A DNA stretch of 64,000 bases from an uncultured Moraxella sp. (lineage in GTDB: Bacteria > Pseudomonadota > Gammaproteobacteria > Pseudomonadales > Moraxellaceae), in assembly GCF_945873075.1 (NCBI RefSeq), contig NZ_CAMCBS010000002.1:62001-126000 (forward strand). The letters run 5' to 3'. This document shows, one piece after another, positions 55,349 through 63,973 of the stretch. A program made the translations under genes and the position numbers. Position 1 is the first letter of the stretch, and each line of letters starts with the position of its first letter. The notes under the pieces are model-generated. The model searched no databases. It was not told the DNA's origin and saw only the letters and a list, made by a program, of their open reading frames with translations.

Positions 55349-56245
55349 TTAACGATGAATCAGGGCATTTGCCAAAGTCGCCCCAATAATCAGTGCCACA
55401 CCAATCATCTGTAAGGGTAGTAGTGGCTGACCAAGTAGCACAATCGCCAAGATAATCGCTGTCAATGGCTCAATGATGGTAAAGACCGATGCCGTCGTGG
55501 CAGGTAGTTTATTGAGCGCAGTCATATACAGAAAAAACGGTGCAATCGTACCAACCAGACTAAGCCCAATCACATAAACCCATGCCTGCATCGGTAGCGT
55601 CAACACCGTCTGATAAGTGGCAAAGGTCTGGGGTAAAAATAGCAGGGCAATCGCACTAAATGCCACCGAGCTAAAAAACACCATCTGTGTCGAGTGGTTA
55701 AACGACATCGCTTTTTTGCCCAAAATGCCGTACAGCGAATAGCATAGCCCTGACAACAGACCGACCGCCACGCCCATATTCAGGCTAAATGTATCACCTG
55801 CCATCAAGCACGCCACACCGATGACGGCAACGATGGCAAGTAGAGCGGATTTGAGCGAGATTTGCTCGCCTAGGATAAGCTTGGCAAGCACAAGGCTAAA
55901 CACAGGCGCAGTATAAAGTAGCGCCACCGCCATGCTGACACCCACCTGACTGACCGCATAAAAATAACACAAAGTCATACCAAGCACACCGATGAGCGAC
56001 TGCACGATTAGGCTGAGCCATTCTTTGGCACGCATGGTCAAAAAGGTGCGATATAAGCTTGGCAATAGCACAAGCACCATCATGCCAGCGGTAACGATGC
56101 GCAAGGTGGTGATGGCAAAGCTATCTAGCCCAAGCCTGCCAAGCTGTGTCGAAAAAATCCCCAAAGTCCCCCAACAAATCCCCGCCATGATGACTTGTAG
56201 CGAGCCGATGAGTAGCGTGCGGTTTGGGGTGGTGGTTGTATGCAT
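55349..56245 (-). CDS. EamA/DMT family transporter
   Basis: Inner-membrane drug/metabolite transporter of 298 residues with ten predicted helices in two EamA repeats: MAGICWGTLGIFS in the first half and LSGLCYSLYGILGKKAM in the second. The LNKLPATTASVFTIIEPLTAIILAIVLLGQ block (in parts) is characteristic. The substrate is unknown. It converges with rsmE and follows ape1 on the same strand after a hairpin at 56271-56296. Confidence 0.9.
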   Translation of the reverse strand: MHTTTTPNRTLLIGSLQVIMAGICWGTLGIFSTQLGRLGLDSFAITTLRIVTAGMMVLVLLPSLYRTFLTMRAKEWLSLIVQSLIGVLGMTLCYFYAVSQVGVSMAVALLYTAPVFSLVLAKLILGEQISLKSALLAIVAVIGVACLMAGDTFSLNMGVAVGLLSGLCYSLYGILGKKAMSFNHSTQMVFFSSVAFSAIALLFLPQTFATYQTVLTLPMQAWVYVIGLSLVGTIAPFFLYMTALNKLPATTASVFTIIEPLTAIILAIVLLGQPLLPLQMIGVALIIGATLANALIHR

Positions 56246-56270
56246 GACTTGGTTAATTATTCATCAAAAA

Positions 56271-56296
56271 GGGAAGTTAGCATAGCATAACTTCCC
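56271..56296 (-). terminator. Terminator of the pacA-pacB-ape1 operon
   Basis: The perfect 9-bp stem GGGAAGTTA / TAACTTCCC, with an 8-base loop and an A run on the left, lies just beyond the ape1 stop. Confidence 0.6.
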
Positions 56297-56324
56297 GATA
56301 TTACCAAGTCTTATCAATCACGCA

Positions 56325-57569
56325 TCAGCGGACAATGCGAATGCTTGACTGGTCGTTAAGCGTGCCATTGACGGTCGGGTAATGACTGTTTGGCTGATAA
56401 GTATTGCTTGGTTGATAAAAACTGCTTGGCTGATAGCCTGTGCCTGATGATAGCGAGATGATGTCATCTGCCATCAGATTGCCCAGCTGTGTATAGCCTG
56501 AATGGGTAAAATGCACACCATCTTTTGATGCTTTACCACTATTAATCCAACCTTTCATCGAGCAGCTGCCACCCATTGCACCTTGCCAATCCCAAAACAG
56601 GGTTTGTAGGCTTTGGGCGGTTTGGCGTTGCACTTCTTGGATGTCACTGAGTTTGCTTGGGCGTGTGCCACATGAGCCAGCGGTGTTTTTGAGCGCTTCA
56701 GGGGATGAGACAATCATGATGGCGCTGTTTGGCGACGCTTTGCGAATTTGGGCGATACGCTCTGTCAGCACTTGGCGTACACGCTCAGGCTCGACGCTGT
56801 TGTAGGCTTCGTTCGTGCCGTAGGCTAGGATGATGAGATTGGGTGCGACGGTGGCAAGTTCATTTTGCCATGCCGTCATATTCCAGCGACTCCAGTGTGA
56901 TAGCTCAGCGCCATTAATCCCGAGTGATGATACGGTTGCACCTGTGCCATTGGCATTAAACGCCCACCAGCCACCGATGGCTGTATCACTCATAGTGCCA
57001 TTGGCGGTGATGGTGAATGGTAGCTTGGCATGGATTTTGGTAGTTTGCCAAGTGCCGTTTTTGATGGGTGCTTCGAGTGTGAAGCGATTACCATCGGCAT
57101 CAACACCGCTAAGCACACCATCATACGCGCCTTGTTTGATGCTGACGATGATGTTTTGGGTGGGTTCATTGCGTTTGGATTTGATGGTGAGTGTGCTACC
57201 TGCACCATTTGGCTTGGCAATCAGACCGCCTAGCGTATAATCTTCGCTCGTGGTGCGACGGCTAGACACAGGCGTCCATTGATAATTGTCATAGCCAAAT
57301 CGTGCCATGCGTTGACCGCTAAAATACATTGGCATCGCCCAGCCCATACCGCCGTTGCCATAGTGAGATTGTAGGCTTGAGCGTAGGGCGTCGGTCATGC
57401 TGTCGCCAGCGGTGTGTGAGTCGCCAAGCTGTACGATATGCACCTGTTGATTGTTCAGTGCTTGTACCAATTTGTCTGTATTTGGCTCGCCATAATTGGT
57501 CAGATAAGTCGCTTGAGCGTCAAGGCATAGGGCGGACACGAGCGTGGATAAGGCAAGTTGTTTTTTCAT
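56325..57569 (-). CDS. ape1: O-acetylpeptidoglycan esterase Ape1 (SGNH hydrolase)
   Basis: Periplasmic esterase removing O-acetyl groups from peptidoglycan. The 414-residue precursor has a signal peptide (MKKQLALSTLVSALCLDAQA). SGNH block I is QLGDSHTAGDS (nucleophile Ser), followed by an inserted beta-rich domain as in Neisseria Ape1, then GINGAELSHWS, LAYGTNEAYN, SSPEALKNTAGSCGTRPS, GGSCSMKGWIN and block V DGVHFTHSGY with Asp and His. These match Neisseria Ape1 segment by segment, from memory of that family. Start 57569 is chosen over the in-frame ATG at 57635 for the signal peptide. It is third in the pacA-pacB-ape1 operon; its 5' end is 25 bp from the pacB stop. Confidence 0.88.
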   Translation of the reverse strand: MKKQLALSTLVSALCLDAQATYLTNYGEPNTDKLVQALNNQQVHIVQLGDSHTAGDSMTDALRSSLQSHYGNGGMGWAMPMYFSGQRMARFGYDNYQWTPVSSRRTTSEDYTLGGLIAKPNGAGSTLTIKSKRNEPTQNIIVSIKQGAYDGVLSGVDADGNRFTLEAPIKNGTWQTTKIHAKLPFTITANGTMSDTAIGGWWAFNANGTGATVSSLGINGAELSHWSRWNMTAWQNELATVAPNLIILAYGTNEAYNSVEPERVRQVLTERIAQIRKASPNSAIMIVSSPEALKNTAGSCGTRPSKLSDIQEVQRQTAQSLQTLFWDWQGAMGGSCSMKGWINSGKASKDGVHFTHSGYTQLGNLMADDIISLSSGTGYQPSSFYQPSNTYQPNSHYPTVNGTLNDQSSIRIVR

Positions 57570-57594
57570 GACAGTTACCATTAACACCAGTTGC

Positions 57595-58695
57595 CTATGG
57601 CAAGATGGTGAGTTGTTGTTGAAGGGCTTCGGCAATCAATTTTTGTCCTTGGACACTAAAATGAATACCGTCGGAGCTACGCATTTTAATGGTTTCGCCA
57701 TCTTTTACAAGATAATCATTGTAAACATCGTTACTCGTACCTAACAATTGCCGAGCATCAAGCGTCAGCACATGATGGGCTTTGAGCTCTTCTTGCATGA
57801 CTTTATTCAGATAAATCATCTGCTCATTGAGCTGTTGTTTTTTCATGTTTGGCGGTGTAATCCAAATCACCTTGACGCCACGACTGTGTGCACTTTGGAT
57901 GATACTTGCCATGCGAGCGCGATACGACGCTTCCCATTCAGGTGTTTGGAATTTGAGTCGGGCTTTGGTTTGTAAATCAGGCATATCCCACGGGTCATTT
58001 GGGCCCAAAAATACCGCCAAGATTTTGATATTGGCATTGCTTGCCAGTGTCTCTTCGATGGTTTTTGGCCAGTCAAAGAAACTTGGATAAGCCAGTCCCG
58101 TGCTTTGTTTGCTTAGGTTTACTGATTTGATATTGTAATTTTTTTGTAGGTATTGCTGAACGTGTGGCGCAACCCCTTGCATCATTGAGTCACCGGCAAA
58201 GAAAATCTCATCGCCGGTTCGAAGTACATATTGGTTCGCCAGCTCTTTTTGGCGATTTTCTTCGGCAAGCTGTGCTTGTTTGGCGGCTTCTAGCTCAGCT
58301 TTGATTGCCATTTGCACCTTGTATTCAGGTGTGTAGGCATATTGCTCATTAAAATTGGTGGCAATTTGCTGATTATAGGCGACGATTTGGTCGGTAAATT
58401 GCCCGTGTGCCGCATACAATGCATTGCCAATATCGCCACCTTTTGCCCATAGGCTATATTGGCTGAGTGGTGCAATTGGGCTTTCACGGTGATAAGTTTG
58501 CAAAAAATACGCATTCACCGAATTTTGCATAATCCAAATGCTCAGCACGGCAAATAAGCATAGCACAAACAGCAAATAACTGATGGTTGAGCTATGGTCA
58601 TAAGGCGGTTCAATCTCGCCAAGTTTGATGTGTTTTGGCTCAGGATATTGGCGGTCGCTCACGGGTTTTTGGGTAGATGGATTAGAAGTTTGCAT
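57595..58695 (-). CDS. pacB: SGNH-family peptidoglycan O-acetyltransferase PacB/PatB-like (DUF459)
   Basis: The 366-residue protein has a cytoplasmic N-terminus, one membrane helix at about residues 38-57 (ISYLLFVLCLFAVLSIWIM) and a periplasmic coiled segment. It then has an SGNH hydrolase domain: FAGDSMMQGVAPH (Ser), FLGPNDPWDM and SSDGIHFSVQG (Asp/His). In the PatA/PatB or PacA/PacB systems this protein transfers acetyl from the MBOAT partner to MurNAc O-6. Start 58695 with AGGA 8 bp upstream is preferred; it overlaps the end of pacA by 14 bp. The assignment rests on the pairing with MBOAT and Ape1. Confidence 0.82.
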   Translation of the reverse strand: MQTSNPSTQKPVSDRQYPEPKHIKLGEIEPPYDHSSTISYLLFVLCLFAVLSIWIMQNSVNAYFLQTYHRESPIAPLSQYSLWAKGGDIGNALYAAHGQFTDQIVAYNQQIATNFNEQYAYTPEYKVQMAIKAELEAAKQAQLAEENRQKELANQYVLRTGDEIFFAGDSMMQGVAPHVQQYLQKNYNIKSVNLSKQSTGLAYPSFFDWPKTIEETLASNANIKILAVFLGPNDPWDMPDLQTKARLKFQTPEWEASYRARMASIIQSAHSRGVKVIWITPPNMKKQQLNEQMIYLNKVMQEELKAHHVLTLDARQLLGTSNDVYNDYLVKDGETIKMRSSDGIHFSVQGQKLIAEALQQQLTILP

Positions 58696-60178
58696 AAATA
58701 AATCCTGGAATGCCTGATGGTGCAAAAATAATCACGGTCATAAGTAGCACAAAAATCACAGGAATGAGCACGATTTTTGGGATACGAGCGCCAATCTTGA
58801 CGATGCTTGGTGTGGCTTTGGTATAAAGCGGATACAGTAGCCACGCCACCAAAAAGATAGACAGCATATAAATCGGATTATCATTCCAGCCGACATTGGT
58901 GTGGTTGTACACAAGTGCGCTAAAAATCCCCATCGCTTCTGCCCAAGTGGTCGCCCGAAAAAAGACAAAGCAAAGGCTGACAAAGGTGACAGTCACAAAA
59001 ATACCAATCACTTTGCCAAGCCAGCTGTGATTATATAGGGCATTGCGGGATGATTTGGCATCCATGCCGAGATAATTTTGGCATAGCTTATCGGTGCAGT
59101 TAAGCCAAATAATGGCAAGTCCGTGCAAAATCCCCCAAAGCAAAAAGTTCAAGCTTGAGCCATGCCAAATGCCTGATAAACCCATCGCAATGAGTAGGTT
59201 TAGCTGTGTTTTGGCAAAGCCACTGCGACTACCACCCAGTGGAATGTAGATATAATCACGAATCCAAGTCGATAAGCTAATATGCCATCTGTCCCAAAAG
59301 GCACGGATATTGTGGGCAATCAGCGGTGCTTTGAAGTTCACCGGCAGGCGAAAACCAAGTAGCATACCAAATGCCACCATCATCTCACTATAGCCCGAGA
59401 AATCTAAAAACAGCTGTAAGGTATAAGCATAAATCGCCACCAGTACTTCTAGGCTGTGGTACTGCATCGGATTGGTAAAAATTGGATTCACCCAATTATC
59501 CGCAAGCCAACCTGCCAGCCACCATTTTTTGATTAATGCCAATAAAATCAAGCATAAAGCGATGGTGGGGAATAGGATACGTCGTGGCGACTGCGTGCGG
59601 ATTTGGGCGCTCATACCGCACGGCTTGCCTTCGATATCTGTCAGACCTGATGCGCTTTTGGCACGAGCAATCGGGCCTGCACTGATCGTGCCAAAAAATG
59701 ACAAATGTGTCAAAAGATCGGCAAAGCCAAAGGCGGGTACTTCTTTTTCGTCATAATAGCGGCTAACCATATAGCTGATCGCCTGAAATGAGTAATAAGA
59801 AATCCCTAGCGGAAAAATGATGTTTGCCATTAGTCCTGAGCTATCAAGTTGTAGCGTTTCAAGGGCAAGCTTGATCGACTCACGAAAAAAGTCATAGTAT
59901 TTAAAAATACTCAACTGCACAAGCGTGATGACGATACCTGTGATAAGCCAAGGCTTTTTGCGTTCGCTTGTCGCCATGAATTTTGTAATAAAATAAACAA
60001 AAACAGTGTAGCCAAACAATACGCTAACCGCAACAATTCCTGCCATCAGATAGATGATCACATAGCTTGTGAGTATTAGTAGGATATTTTGCCACTTTGG
60101 TGACTGGCGAAATGCCCAATATACTGCCAAAAATACGATGAATAATAAGGCAAATTCAATGGATAAAAAAGAAAACAT
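58682..60178 (-). CDS. pacA: MBOAT family O-acyltransferase PacA/PatA-like (peptidoglycan O-acetylation)
   Basis: Polytopic membrane O-acyltransferase of 498 residues with about twelve helices, related to AlgI, DltB and PatA. Seen: FPLGISYYSFQAISYMVS, LLTHLSFFGTISAGPIAR, LFLDFSGYSEM, the FWDRWHISLSTWIRDYIYIPLGGSR block and the catalytic His region LIAMGLSGIWHGSSLNFLLWG (each in parts). It would move acetyl groups across the inner membrane for PacB. It is the first gene of the three-gene operon. AlgI-type alginate acetylation is the alternative, but no alginate genes are present. Confidence 0.88.
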   Translation of the reverse strand: MFSFLSIEFALLFIVFLAVYWAFRQSPKWQNILLILTSYVIIYLMAGIVAVSVLFGYTVFVYFITKFMATSERKKPWLITGIVITLVQLSIFKYYDFFRESIKLALETLQLDSSGLMANIIFPLGISYYSFQAISYMVSRYYDEKEVPAFGFADLLTHLSFFGTISAGPIARAKSASGLTDIEGKPCGMSAQIRTQSPRRILFPTIALCLILLALIKKWWLAGWLADNWVNPIFTNPMQYHSLEVLVAIYAYTLQLFLDFSGYSEMMVAFGMLLGFRLPVNFKAPLIAHNIRAFWDRWHISLSTWIRDYIYIPLGGSRSGFAKTQLNLLIAMGLSGIWHGSSLNFLLWGILHGLAIIWLNCTDKLCQNYLGMDAKSSRNALYNHSWLGKVIGIFVTVTFVSLCFVFFRATTWAEAMGIFSALVYNHTNVGWNDNPIYMLSIFLVAWLLYPLYTKATPSIVKIGARIPKIVLIPVIFVLLMTVIIFAPSGIPGFIYANF

Positions 60179-60300
60179 ACACGGATGCTCGATGAATGAC
60201 TAATTTAAACACTTAAATGCCTAAATTGTATCATAAGGTTATATTTTTGTTAATATACCAAGTATCAAACCGCATTATGTAGTTGTTTTGTATAAAAAAA

Positions 60301-60329
60301 TCACCCAATCATGGATGTAGATTGGGTGA
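60301..60329 (-). terminator. Terminator of cmoM
   Basis: TCACCCAAT pairs with ATTGGGTGA, with an A run on the left. It lies just beyond the cmoM stop on the minus strand. Confidence 0.7.
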
Positions 60330-60358
60330 GGATGAGCAAAGAACGGGTGATTTTTTGG

Positions 60359-61156
60359 CTACTGTTGAGTTTGTTTTTGGCTAATGATATGCAAATAGCG
60401 ACCCATCAGACGAAACGGCATCTGCCTTGCGTAGCGTAGCTCCATTGCGACGATGTCATCGGGATTGTTGAGTCCGCCACGCTTTAGCGGTGCATAATCC
60501 GAAAACACCCGAATCCCAGAGCGGATGGTGATGGTATAGCCATGATGTGTCAGCCAAGATTCAACTGCTTCGGGGGCGACAGGGTGATTGGGCGTCAGGC
60601 TCTTGTCATCGGCAGGGCGGGGCGTGTCAAGCTGATAAAAATTCCCCATCACAAGATTGCGATAAATCAGGCTAGCTGGATTATAAAAGCACAATGACAG
60701 CACGCCATGATCTGCCAAATACCGATCAAAAAACGCCATAATCGCTTCAGGCTCGCCAAGCCACTCAAGCACCGCATGGCACAAAATCATATCAAATTTT
60801 TCATCGCTCAAATGCTCGGGCAGCGCTTGATAAGGACAAGCAATAAAACGCAGATGGTCAGGATTGATAGCCATCTGCATCGCACTGTCTTTGGCTTTAT
60901 CAAGCATATTGACCGAGATGTCATTGATGGTGACATGATGATTGTTGGCAAGCTCAAGGCTAATCTGCGCAAGCCCTGCACCAACATCCAGCACCCGCAG
61001 TGGTCTGCCAAGCGTTTGGCTAAGCTCACCGATGGCATCTGTGATGTCCTGCGTGAGTACCGCCAAGCGGATACGACCTTTGAGTCCGCCATAGACTTTT
61101 TTGGCGAAGTGGTCAGCGATGGGGTCAAAATTTCGGTCAGTGGCTGATGTCGTCAT
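60359..61156 (-). CDS. cmoM: tRNA 5-carboxymethoxyuridine methyltransferase CmoM (SmtA-like)
   Basis: SAM-dependent class I methyltransferase of 265 residues thought to make mcmo5U at the tRNA wobble position. Diagnostic N-terminus NFDPIADHFAKKVYGGLKGRIRLAVL (in parts), then motif I VLDVGAGLAQISL, HAVLEWL, VLSLCFYNPASLIYRN and the C-terminal PFRLMGRYLHII, all as in CmoM. It stands alone and diverges from the lipoprotein at 61318. Confidence 0.9.
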   Translation of the reverse strand: MTTSATDRNFDPIADHFAKKVYGGLKGRIRLAVLTQDITDAIGELSQTLGRPLRVLDVGAGLAQISLELANNHHVTINDISVNMLDKAKDSAMQMAINPDHLRFIACPYQALPEHLSDEKFDMILCHAVLEWLGEPEAIMAFFDRYLADHGVLSLCFYNPASLIYRNLVMGNFYQLDTPRPADDKSLTPNHPVAPEAVESWLTHHGYTITIRSGIRVFSDYAPLKRGGLNNPDDIVAMELRYARQMPFRLMGRYLHIISQKQTQQ

Positions 61157-61229
61157 GTTAATGTTTTGTAAAAATTAAACGGATAAGTGTATCAAAACTT
61201 GGCAAAGGGGTGCGATTTTATCCAACTAT

Positions 61230-61238
61230 TGCTATAAT
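61230..61238 (+). promoter_or_regulatory. Extended -10 promoter of the repeat-rich lipoprotein gene
   Basis: TG-C-TATAAT, consensus with the TG extension, 80 bp before the ATG at 61318. Confidence 0.55.
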
Positions 61239-61317
61239 GCAGTGATTTTGCCAACTTGTCATTATTATAACACAGGCAAGTGGCTTTTATTGATTGATCA
61301 TCACAAAGAGCAAGGTT

Positions 61318-62445
61318 ATGAAAAATTCCACCATCAAATTTATCAGTGCGAGTACTGTAGCATTGTTGGCGTTGGCAGGTTGTAGCAAATCTGACGAATC
61401 GGCTGAGAATCTGCCTGTGGCTGAGCCTGTGGTCACCCAAATCACTGCCGTGTGTGATGATCATAGCCTAAAAAATCGCCTAAATGATGCGCTGCAATCA
61501 GCACTACTCGATGCATCATTGTCTCGCTTGACGGGTATGTCAGAGCTACAGATGCAAGATATGGAAACTAAGGTGCGTAGTCAGCTTGGCACGGTGAGTT
61601 TTGATTTACAAAATGTCAGCAACACCGATACAGGCTGTAGTGCAGATGTCTATATCACACCATCAGCACAAGATATGATGGCGGCGGAGAATCTATTGGC
61701 ACAGCGTAACATCAACCTTGCTGATCATATCAAAGCTGCAGGTGGTGAGCTGATCGCAGGGCGTATCGTAACCCAAGGCGTGACTTATAAGATTGTGGAT
61801 AATAAGGCGGTACTGGACAATCCACAGCACCCGATTTTTGGTGCGGCGGCGGATGCGCTGGTAATGGCTGCCAGTCAGATGGATGCGGCAGCTGCGGCTG
61901 ATGCAGGTGCGATGGATGCCGCTGCCGTCGCTGCTGCGGCGGTTGCAGCACCTGTGGTAGCGATGCGCCCGCAGGTGATTGATCGTAGCACAAGCGAAGT
62001 GGTGGCATCAGATGCGACTACTGATACCACGCCGGTCAGTCGTCCTACGACCACAACACAGCCAAAAGCCCAAACTCAGTCTAAGCCAAAACCAAAGACT
62101 GAACAAAAAGCTCAAACCCAGTCTAAGCCACGAACCGAACAAAAAGCCCAAGCCAAGCCAAAGGCTGAACCACAAAAAGCCACTGCTAAGCCTGTGGCAA
62201 AAGCTGACACTGCCAAATCATCGGATAATGATGGCGTTACTCGTACCATCACCCCATCAAAACAAGACGGTGAAACTCGCCAAACCATCACTCGTACAGT
62301 GACCAATACCGAGAAAAAGGCAGAACCAAAACAAGAAAGCAAGCAACAAGCCAAACCACAAGCCAAACCGCAAGCCAAGCAAGAGCAAAAACCTGCCGTG
62401 CCTGTGGGTGAGATTGTGATTGTTGAAGGTAATGACACTTACTAA
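61318..62445 (+). CDS. Lipoprotein with low-complexity Ala-rich and Lys/Gln/Pro-rich regions
   Basis: The 375-residue lipoprotein has lipobox LALAGC (Cys22). The N-terminal ~160 residues form a folded part with two cysteines (TAVCDDHSLKNRL, TGCSADVYI). An alanine-rich stretch (MDAAAVAAAAVAAP) follows, then a long Lys/Gln/Pro/Ala-rich tail with imperfect repeats of QTQSKPK.EQKAQ, ending QEQKPAVPVGEIVIVEGNDTY (in parts). No named family is recognised. The tail resembles flexible periplasm-spanning linkers. The start follows an AAGG site, and a hairpin and terminator follow. Confidence 0.75.
   Translation: MKNSTIKFISASTVALLALAGCSKSDESAENLPVAEPVVTQITAVCDDHSLKNRLNDALQSALLDASLSRLTGMSELQMQDMETKVRSQLGTVSFDLQNVSNTDTGCSADVYITPSAQDMMAAENLLAQRNINLADHIKAAGGELIAGRIVTQGVTYKIVDNKAVLDNPQHPIFGAAADALVMAASQMDAAAAADAGAMDAAAVAAAAVAAPVVAMRPQVIDRSTSEVVASDATTDTTPVSRPTTTTQPKAQTQSKPKPKTEQKAQTQSKPRTEQKAQAKPKAEPQKATAKPVAKADTAKSSDNDGVTRTITPSKQDGETRQTITRTVTNTEKKAEPKQESKQQAKPQAKPQAKQEQKPAVPVGEIVIVEGNDTY
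62060..62395 (+). repeat. In-frame imperfect repeats in the lipoprotein tail
   Basis: Repeated codons encode blocks such as QTQSKPK-EQKAQ and short KPQAKPQAK runs. The DNA units (CCCAAACTCAGTCTAAGCC and close variants) occur about every 45-50 bp. Confidence 0.6.
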
Positions 62446-62452
62446 AACCACC

Positions 62453-62487
62453 TAAGACTGCTTACCAAGATTTACCAAGCAGTCTGA
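62453..62487 (+). other. Hairpin after the repeat-rich lipoprotein gene
   Basis: AGACTGCTT pairs with AAGCAGTCT across a 13-base loop, without a T tract. It may stabilise the 3' end of the transcript. Confidence 0.4.
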
Positions 62488-62507
62488 ACAATCGTTTTAA
62501 GCTTGCC

Positions 62508-62548
62508 AAAATCACGCCATCGCTTTGTATGATGGCGTGATTTTTTTT
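62508..62548 (+). terminator. Terminator upstream of the ABC_sub_bind gene
   Basis: The 14-bp perfect stem AAAATCACGCCATC / GATGGCGTGATTTT, with a 9-base loop, is followed by Ts. Confidence 0.85.
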
Positions 62549-62682
62549 GAATATCACAAACCATGTTTCAAAAGCATATCCATCTTGTTAAACTTGTGTT
62601 AAAATCTACTGGCTAATCAGCTTTTTTGCCGATAGTTTTTTTAGCCAATGTTGGCGTTTATTTTTTGAATTTGGAGAATTGT

Positions 62683-63753
62683 ATGACTTTAGCACGCAAT
62701 AAATTTGCCCTAGTAATGCCAGCGATGCTGCTTGGTGCAGCGACGATGGTCGGTTGTAATCAATCAGCCCAAGATAAGCCAGCAGCCGAACAGCCTGCGC
62801 CAAGCACCGAATCAGCTGACAAGGTCGCCGAAAAAGCCGCCAAGACGGTAGCGATTACAGCGATTGTTGAGCACCCATCACTTGATGATATCCGCTTAGG
62901 CGTGATTGATGGATTGGCAAGTTTGGGCTATAAAGATGGTCAAAATTTGACCGTGAATTTCCAATCAGCACAAGGCTCAATGGCGACCGCAGGACAGATT
63001 GCCAAGCAGTTCGTGGCTGATAATCCTGATGCCATCGTTGCCATCACCACCCCGACCGCCCAAAGCCTAGCGGCAGCGACCACCACCATTCCACTGATTT
63101 ATACTGCTGTCTCTGACCCTGTCGCTGCCAAGCTTATCGATAGCAATAACAAGGGCTTACAAGAAAATATCACTGGTCTATCAAGCCAGTTACCACTTGA
63201 GCCACAAGTCGAACTATTTACCAAAATCAAACCTGATGCCAAGCGTATCGGCTTTGTGTATAGCCCGGGTGAAGCCAACTCTGTGGTGGTCAAAGAAGAA
63301 CTTGCCAAGCTGCTACCAAAATACGGCATGACTTTGGTTGAAGTCCCTGCCAACCGCTCAAGCGATGTGGCGGATGCGACCCGTTCGCTAGCAGGCAAGG
63401 TGGATCTGTTCTACACATCACTGGATAATGGCGTCGCATCTGCGATGGAAGCGATGGTGCAAGTCGCCAATGAACTCAAAGTCCCTGTGATTACTTCTGA
63501 TGAATTTTCGGTGCGTCGTGGTGCGACAGCTGCACTTGGCGTGAATGATTATGACTTTGGCTTGACCACTGCCAAGATGGTCGCAGATGTGTTAGATGGC
63601 AAAAAGCCAAGCGAAATCACCCCGCAGGTGATGAATACCTTGACACTATTTATCAGCCCAAAACACGCCGCCGAGCAAGGTGTGACGGTGGATTTGACCA
63701 CGCTGGGTGAGAGTATCAATGTTGATACCACAGCGCCACGCCAACAAAAATAA
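62683..63753 (+). CDS. ABC transporter substrate-binding lipoprotein (ABC_sub_bind / TrpX-like)
   Basis: Periplasmic solute-binding lipoprotein of 356 residues with lipobox TMVGC, an Ala/Pro/Glu-rich linker (about residues 28-50), and a two-lobed domain of PF04392. Seen: AIVEHPSLDDIRLGVIDGL, PDAIVAITTPTAQSLAAATTTIPLIYTAVSDPV (in parts), KRIGFVYSPGEANS and AALGVNDYDFG. Homologues with adjacent permease and ATPase bind tryptophan or other small solutes. The permease gene may start at the window edge (63974). Start 62683 with GGAG upstream is preferred over the longer frame. Confidence 0.9.
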   Translation: MTLARNKFALVMPAMLLGAATMVGCNQSAQDKPAAEQPAPSTESADKVAEKAAKTVAITAIVEHPSLDDIRLGVIDGLASLGYKDGQNLTVNFQSAQGSMATAGQIAKQFVADNPDAIVAITTPTAQSLAAATTTIPLIYTAVSDPVAAKLIDSNNKGLQENITGLSSQLPLEPQVELFTKIKPDAKRIGFVYSPGEANSVVVKEELAKLLPKYGMTLVEVPANRSSDVADATRSLAGKVDLFYTSLDNGVASAMEAMVQVANELKVPVITSDEFSVRRGATAALGVNDYDFGLTTAKMVADVLDGKKPSEITPQVMNTLTLFISPKHAAEQGVTVDLTTLGESINVDTTAPRQQK

Positions 63754-63763
63754 GTTTTTTTAA

Positions 63764-63821
63764 CATCAGCCTACGATGGGTGTATCATTGATATCGCCCA
63801 TCTTGCTGATGAATTTTTTTT
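63764..63821 (+). terminator. Terminator-like hairpin after the substrate-binding gene
   Basis: CATCAGC (63764-63770) pairs with GCTGATG (63805-63811), enclosing GATGGGT...GCCCATC pairs, and is followed by T8. It may attenuate rather than fully separate the downstream gene. Confidence 0.7.
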
Positions 63822-63873
63822 GTTAAAATTAAAATGTCTATACTTTTATAAAATGACAACTTGGCGGATGACT

Positions 63874-63906
63874 TAAGCTTTGTCTAAGCTTTGCCTAAGC
63901 GTTGTC
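63874..63906 (+). repeat. Three tandem 11-bp repeats upstream of the last start codon
   Basis: The units TAAGCTTTGTC, TAAGCTTTGCC and TAAGCGTTGTC follow each other without gaps. An 11-bp period is about one helical turn, as in binding sites for OmpR/PhoB-type regulators. Confidence 0.5.
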
Positions 63907-63973
63907 AAAAAAATCTGCCAAAGTTTGCCAAGTGAATTGAGTTATTTGTGTGTTTTTTATGGTGAGTATGTTT

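Noticed and set aside
62060-62395. Repeats considered as a CRISPR-like array
   Set aside because: The repeats are in frame, imperfect, and encode Lys/Gln/Pro-rich protein; there are no regular unique spacers and no cas genes.
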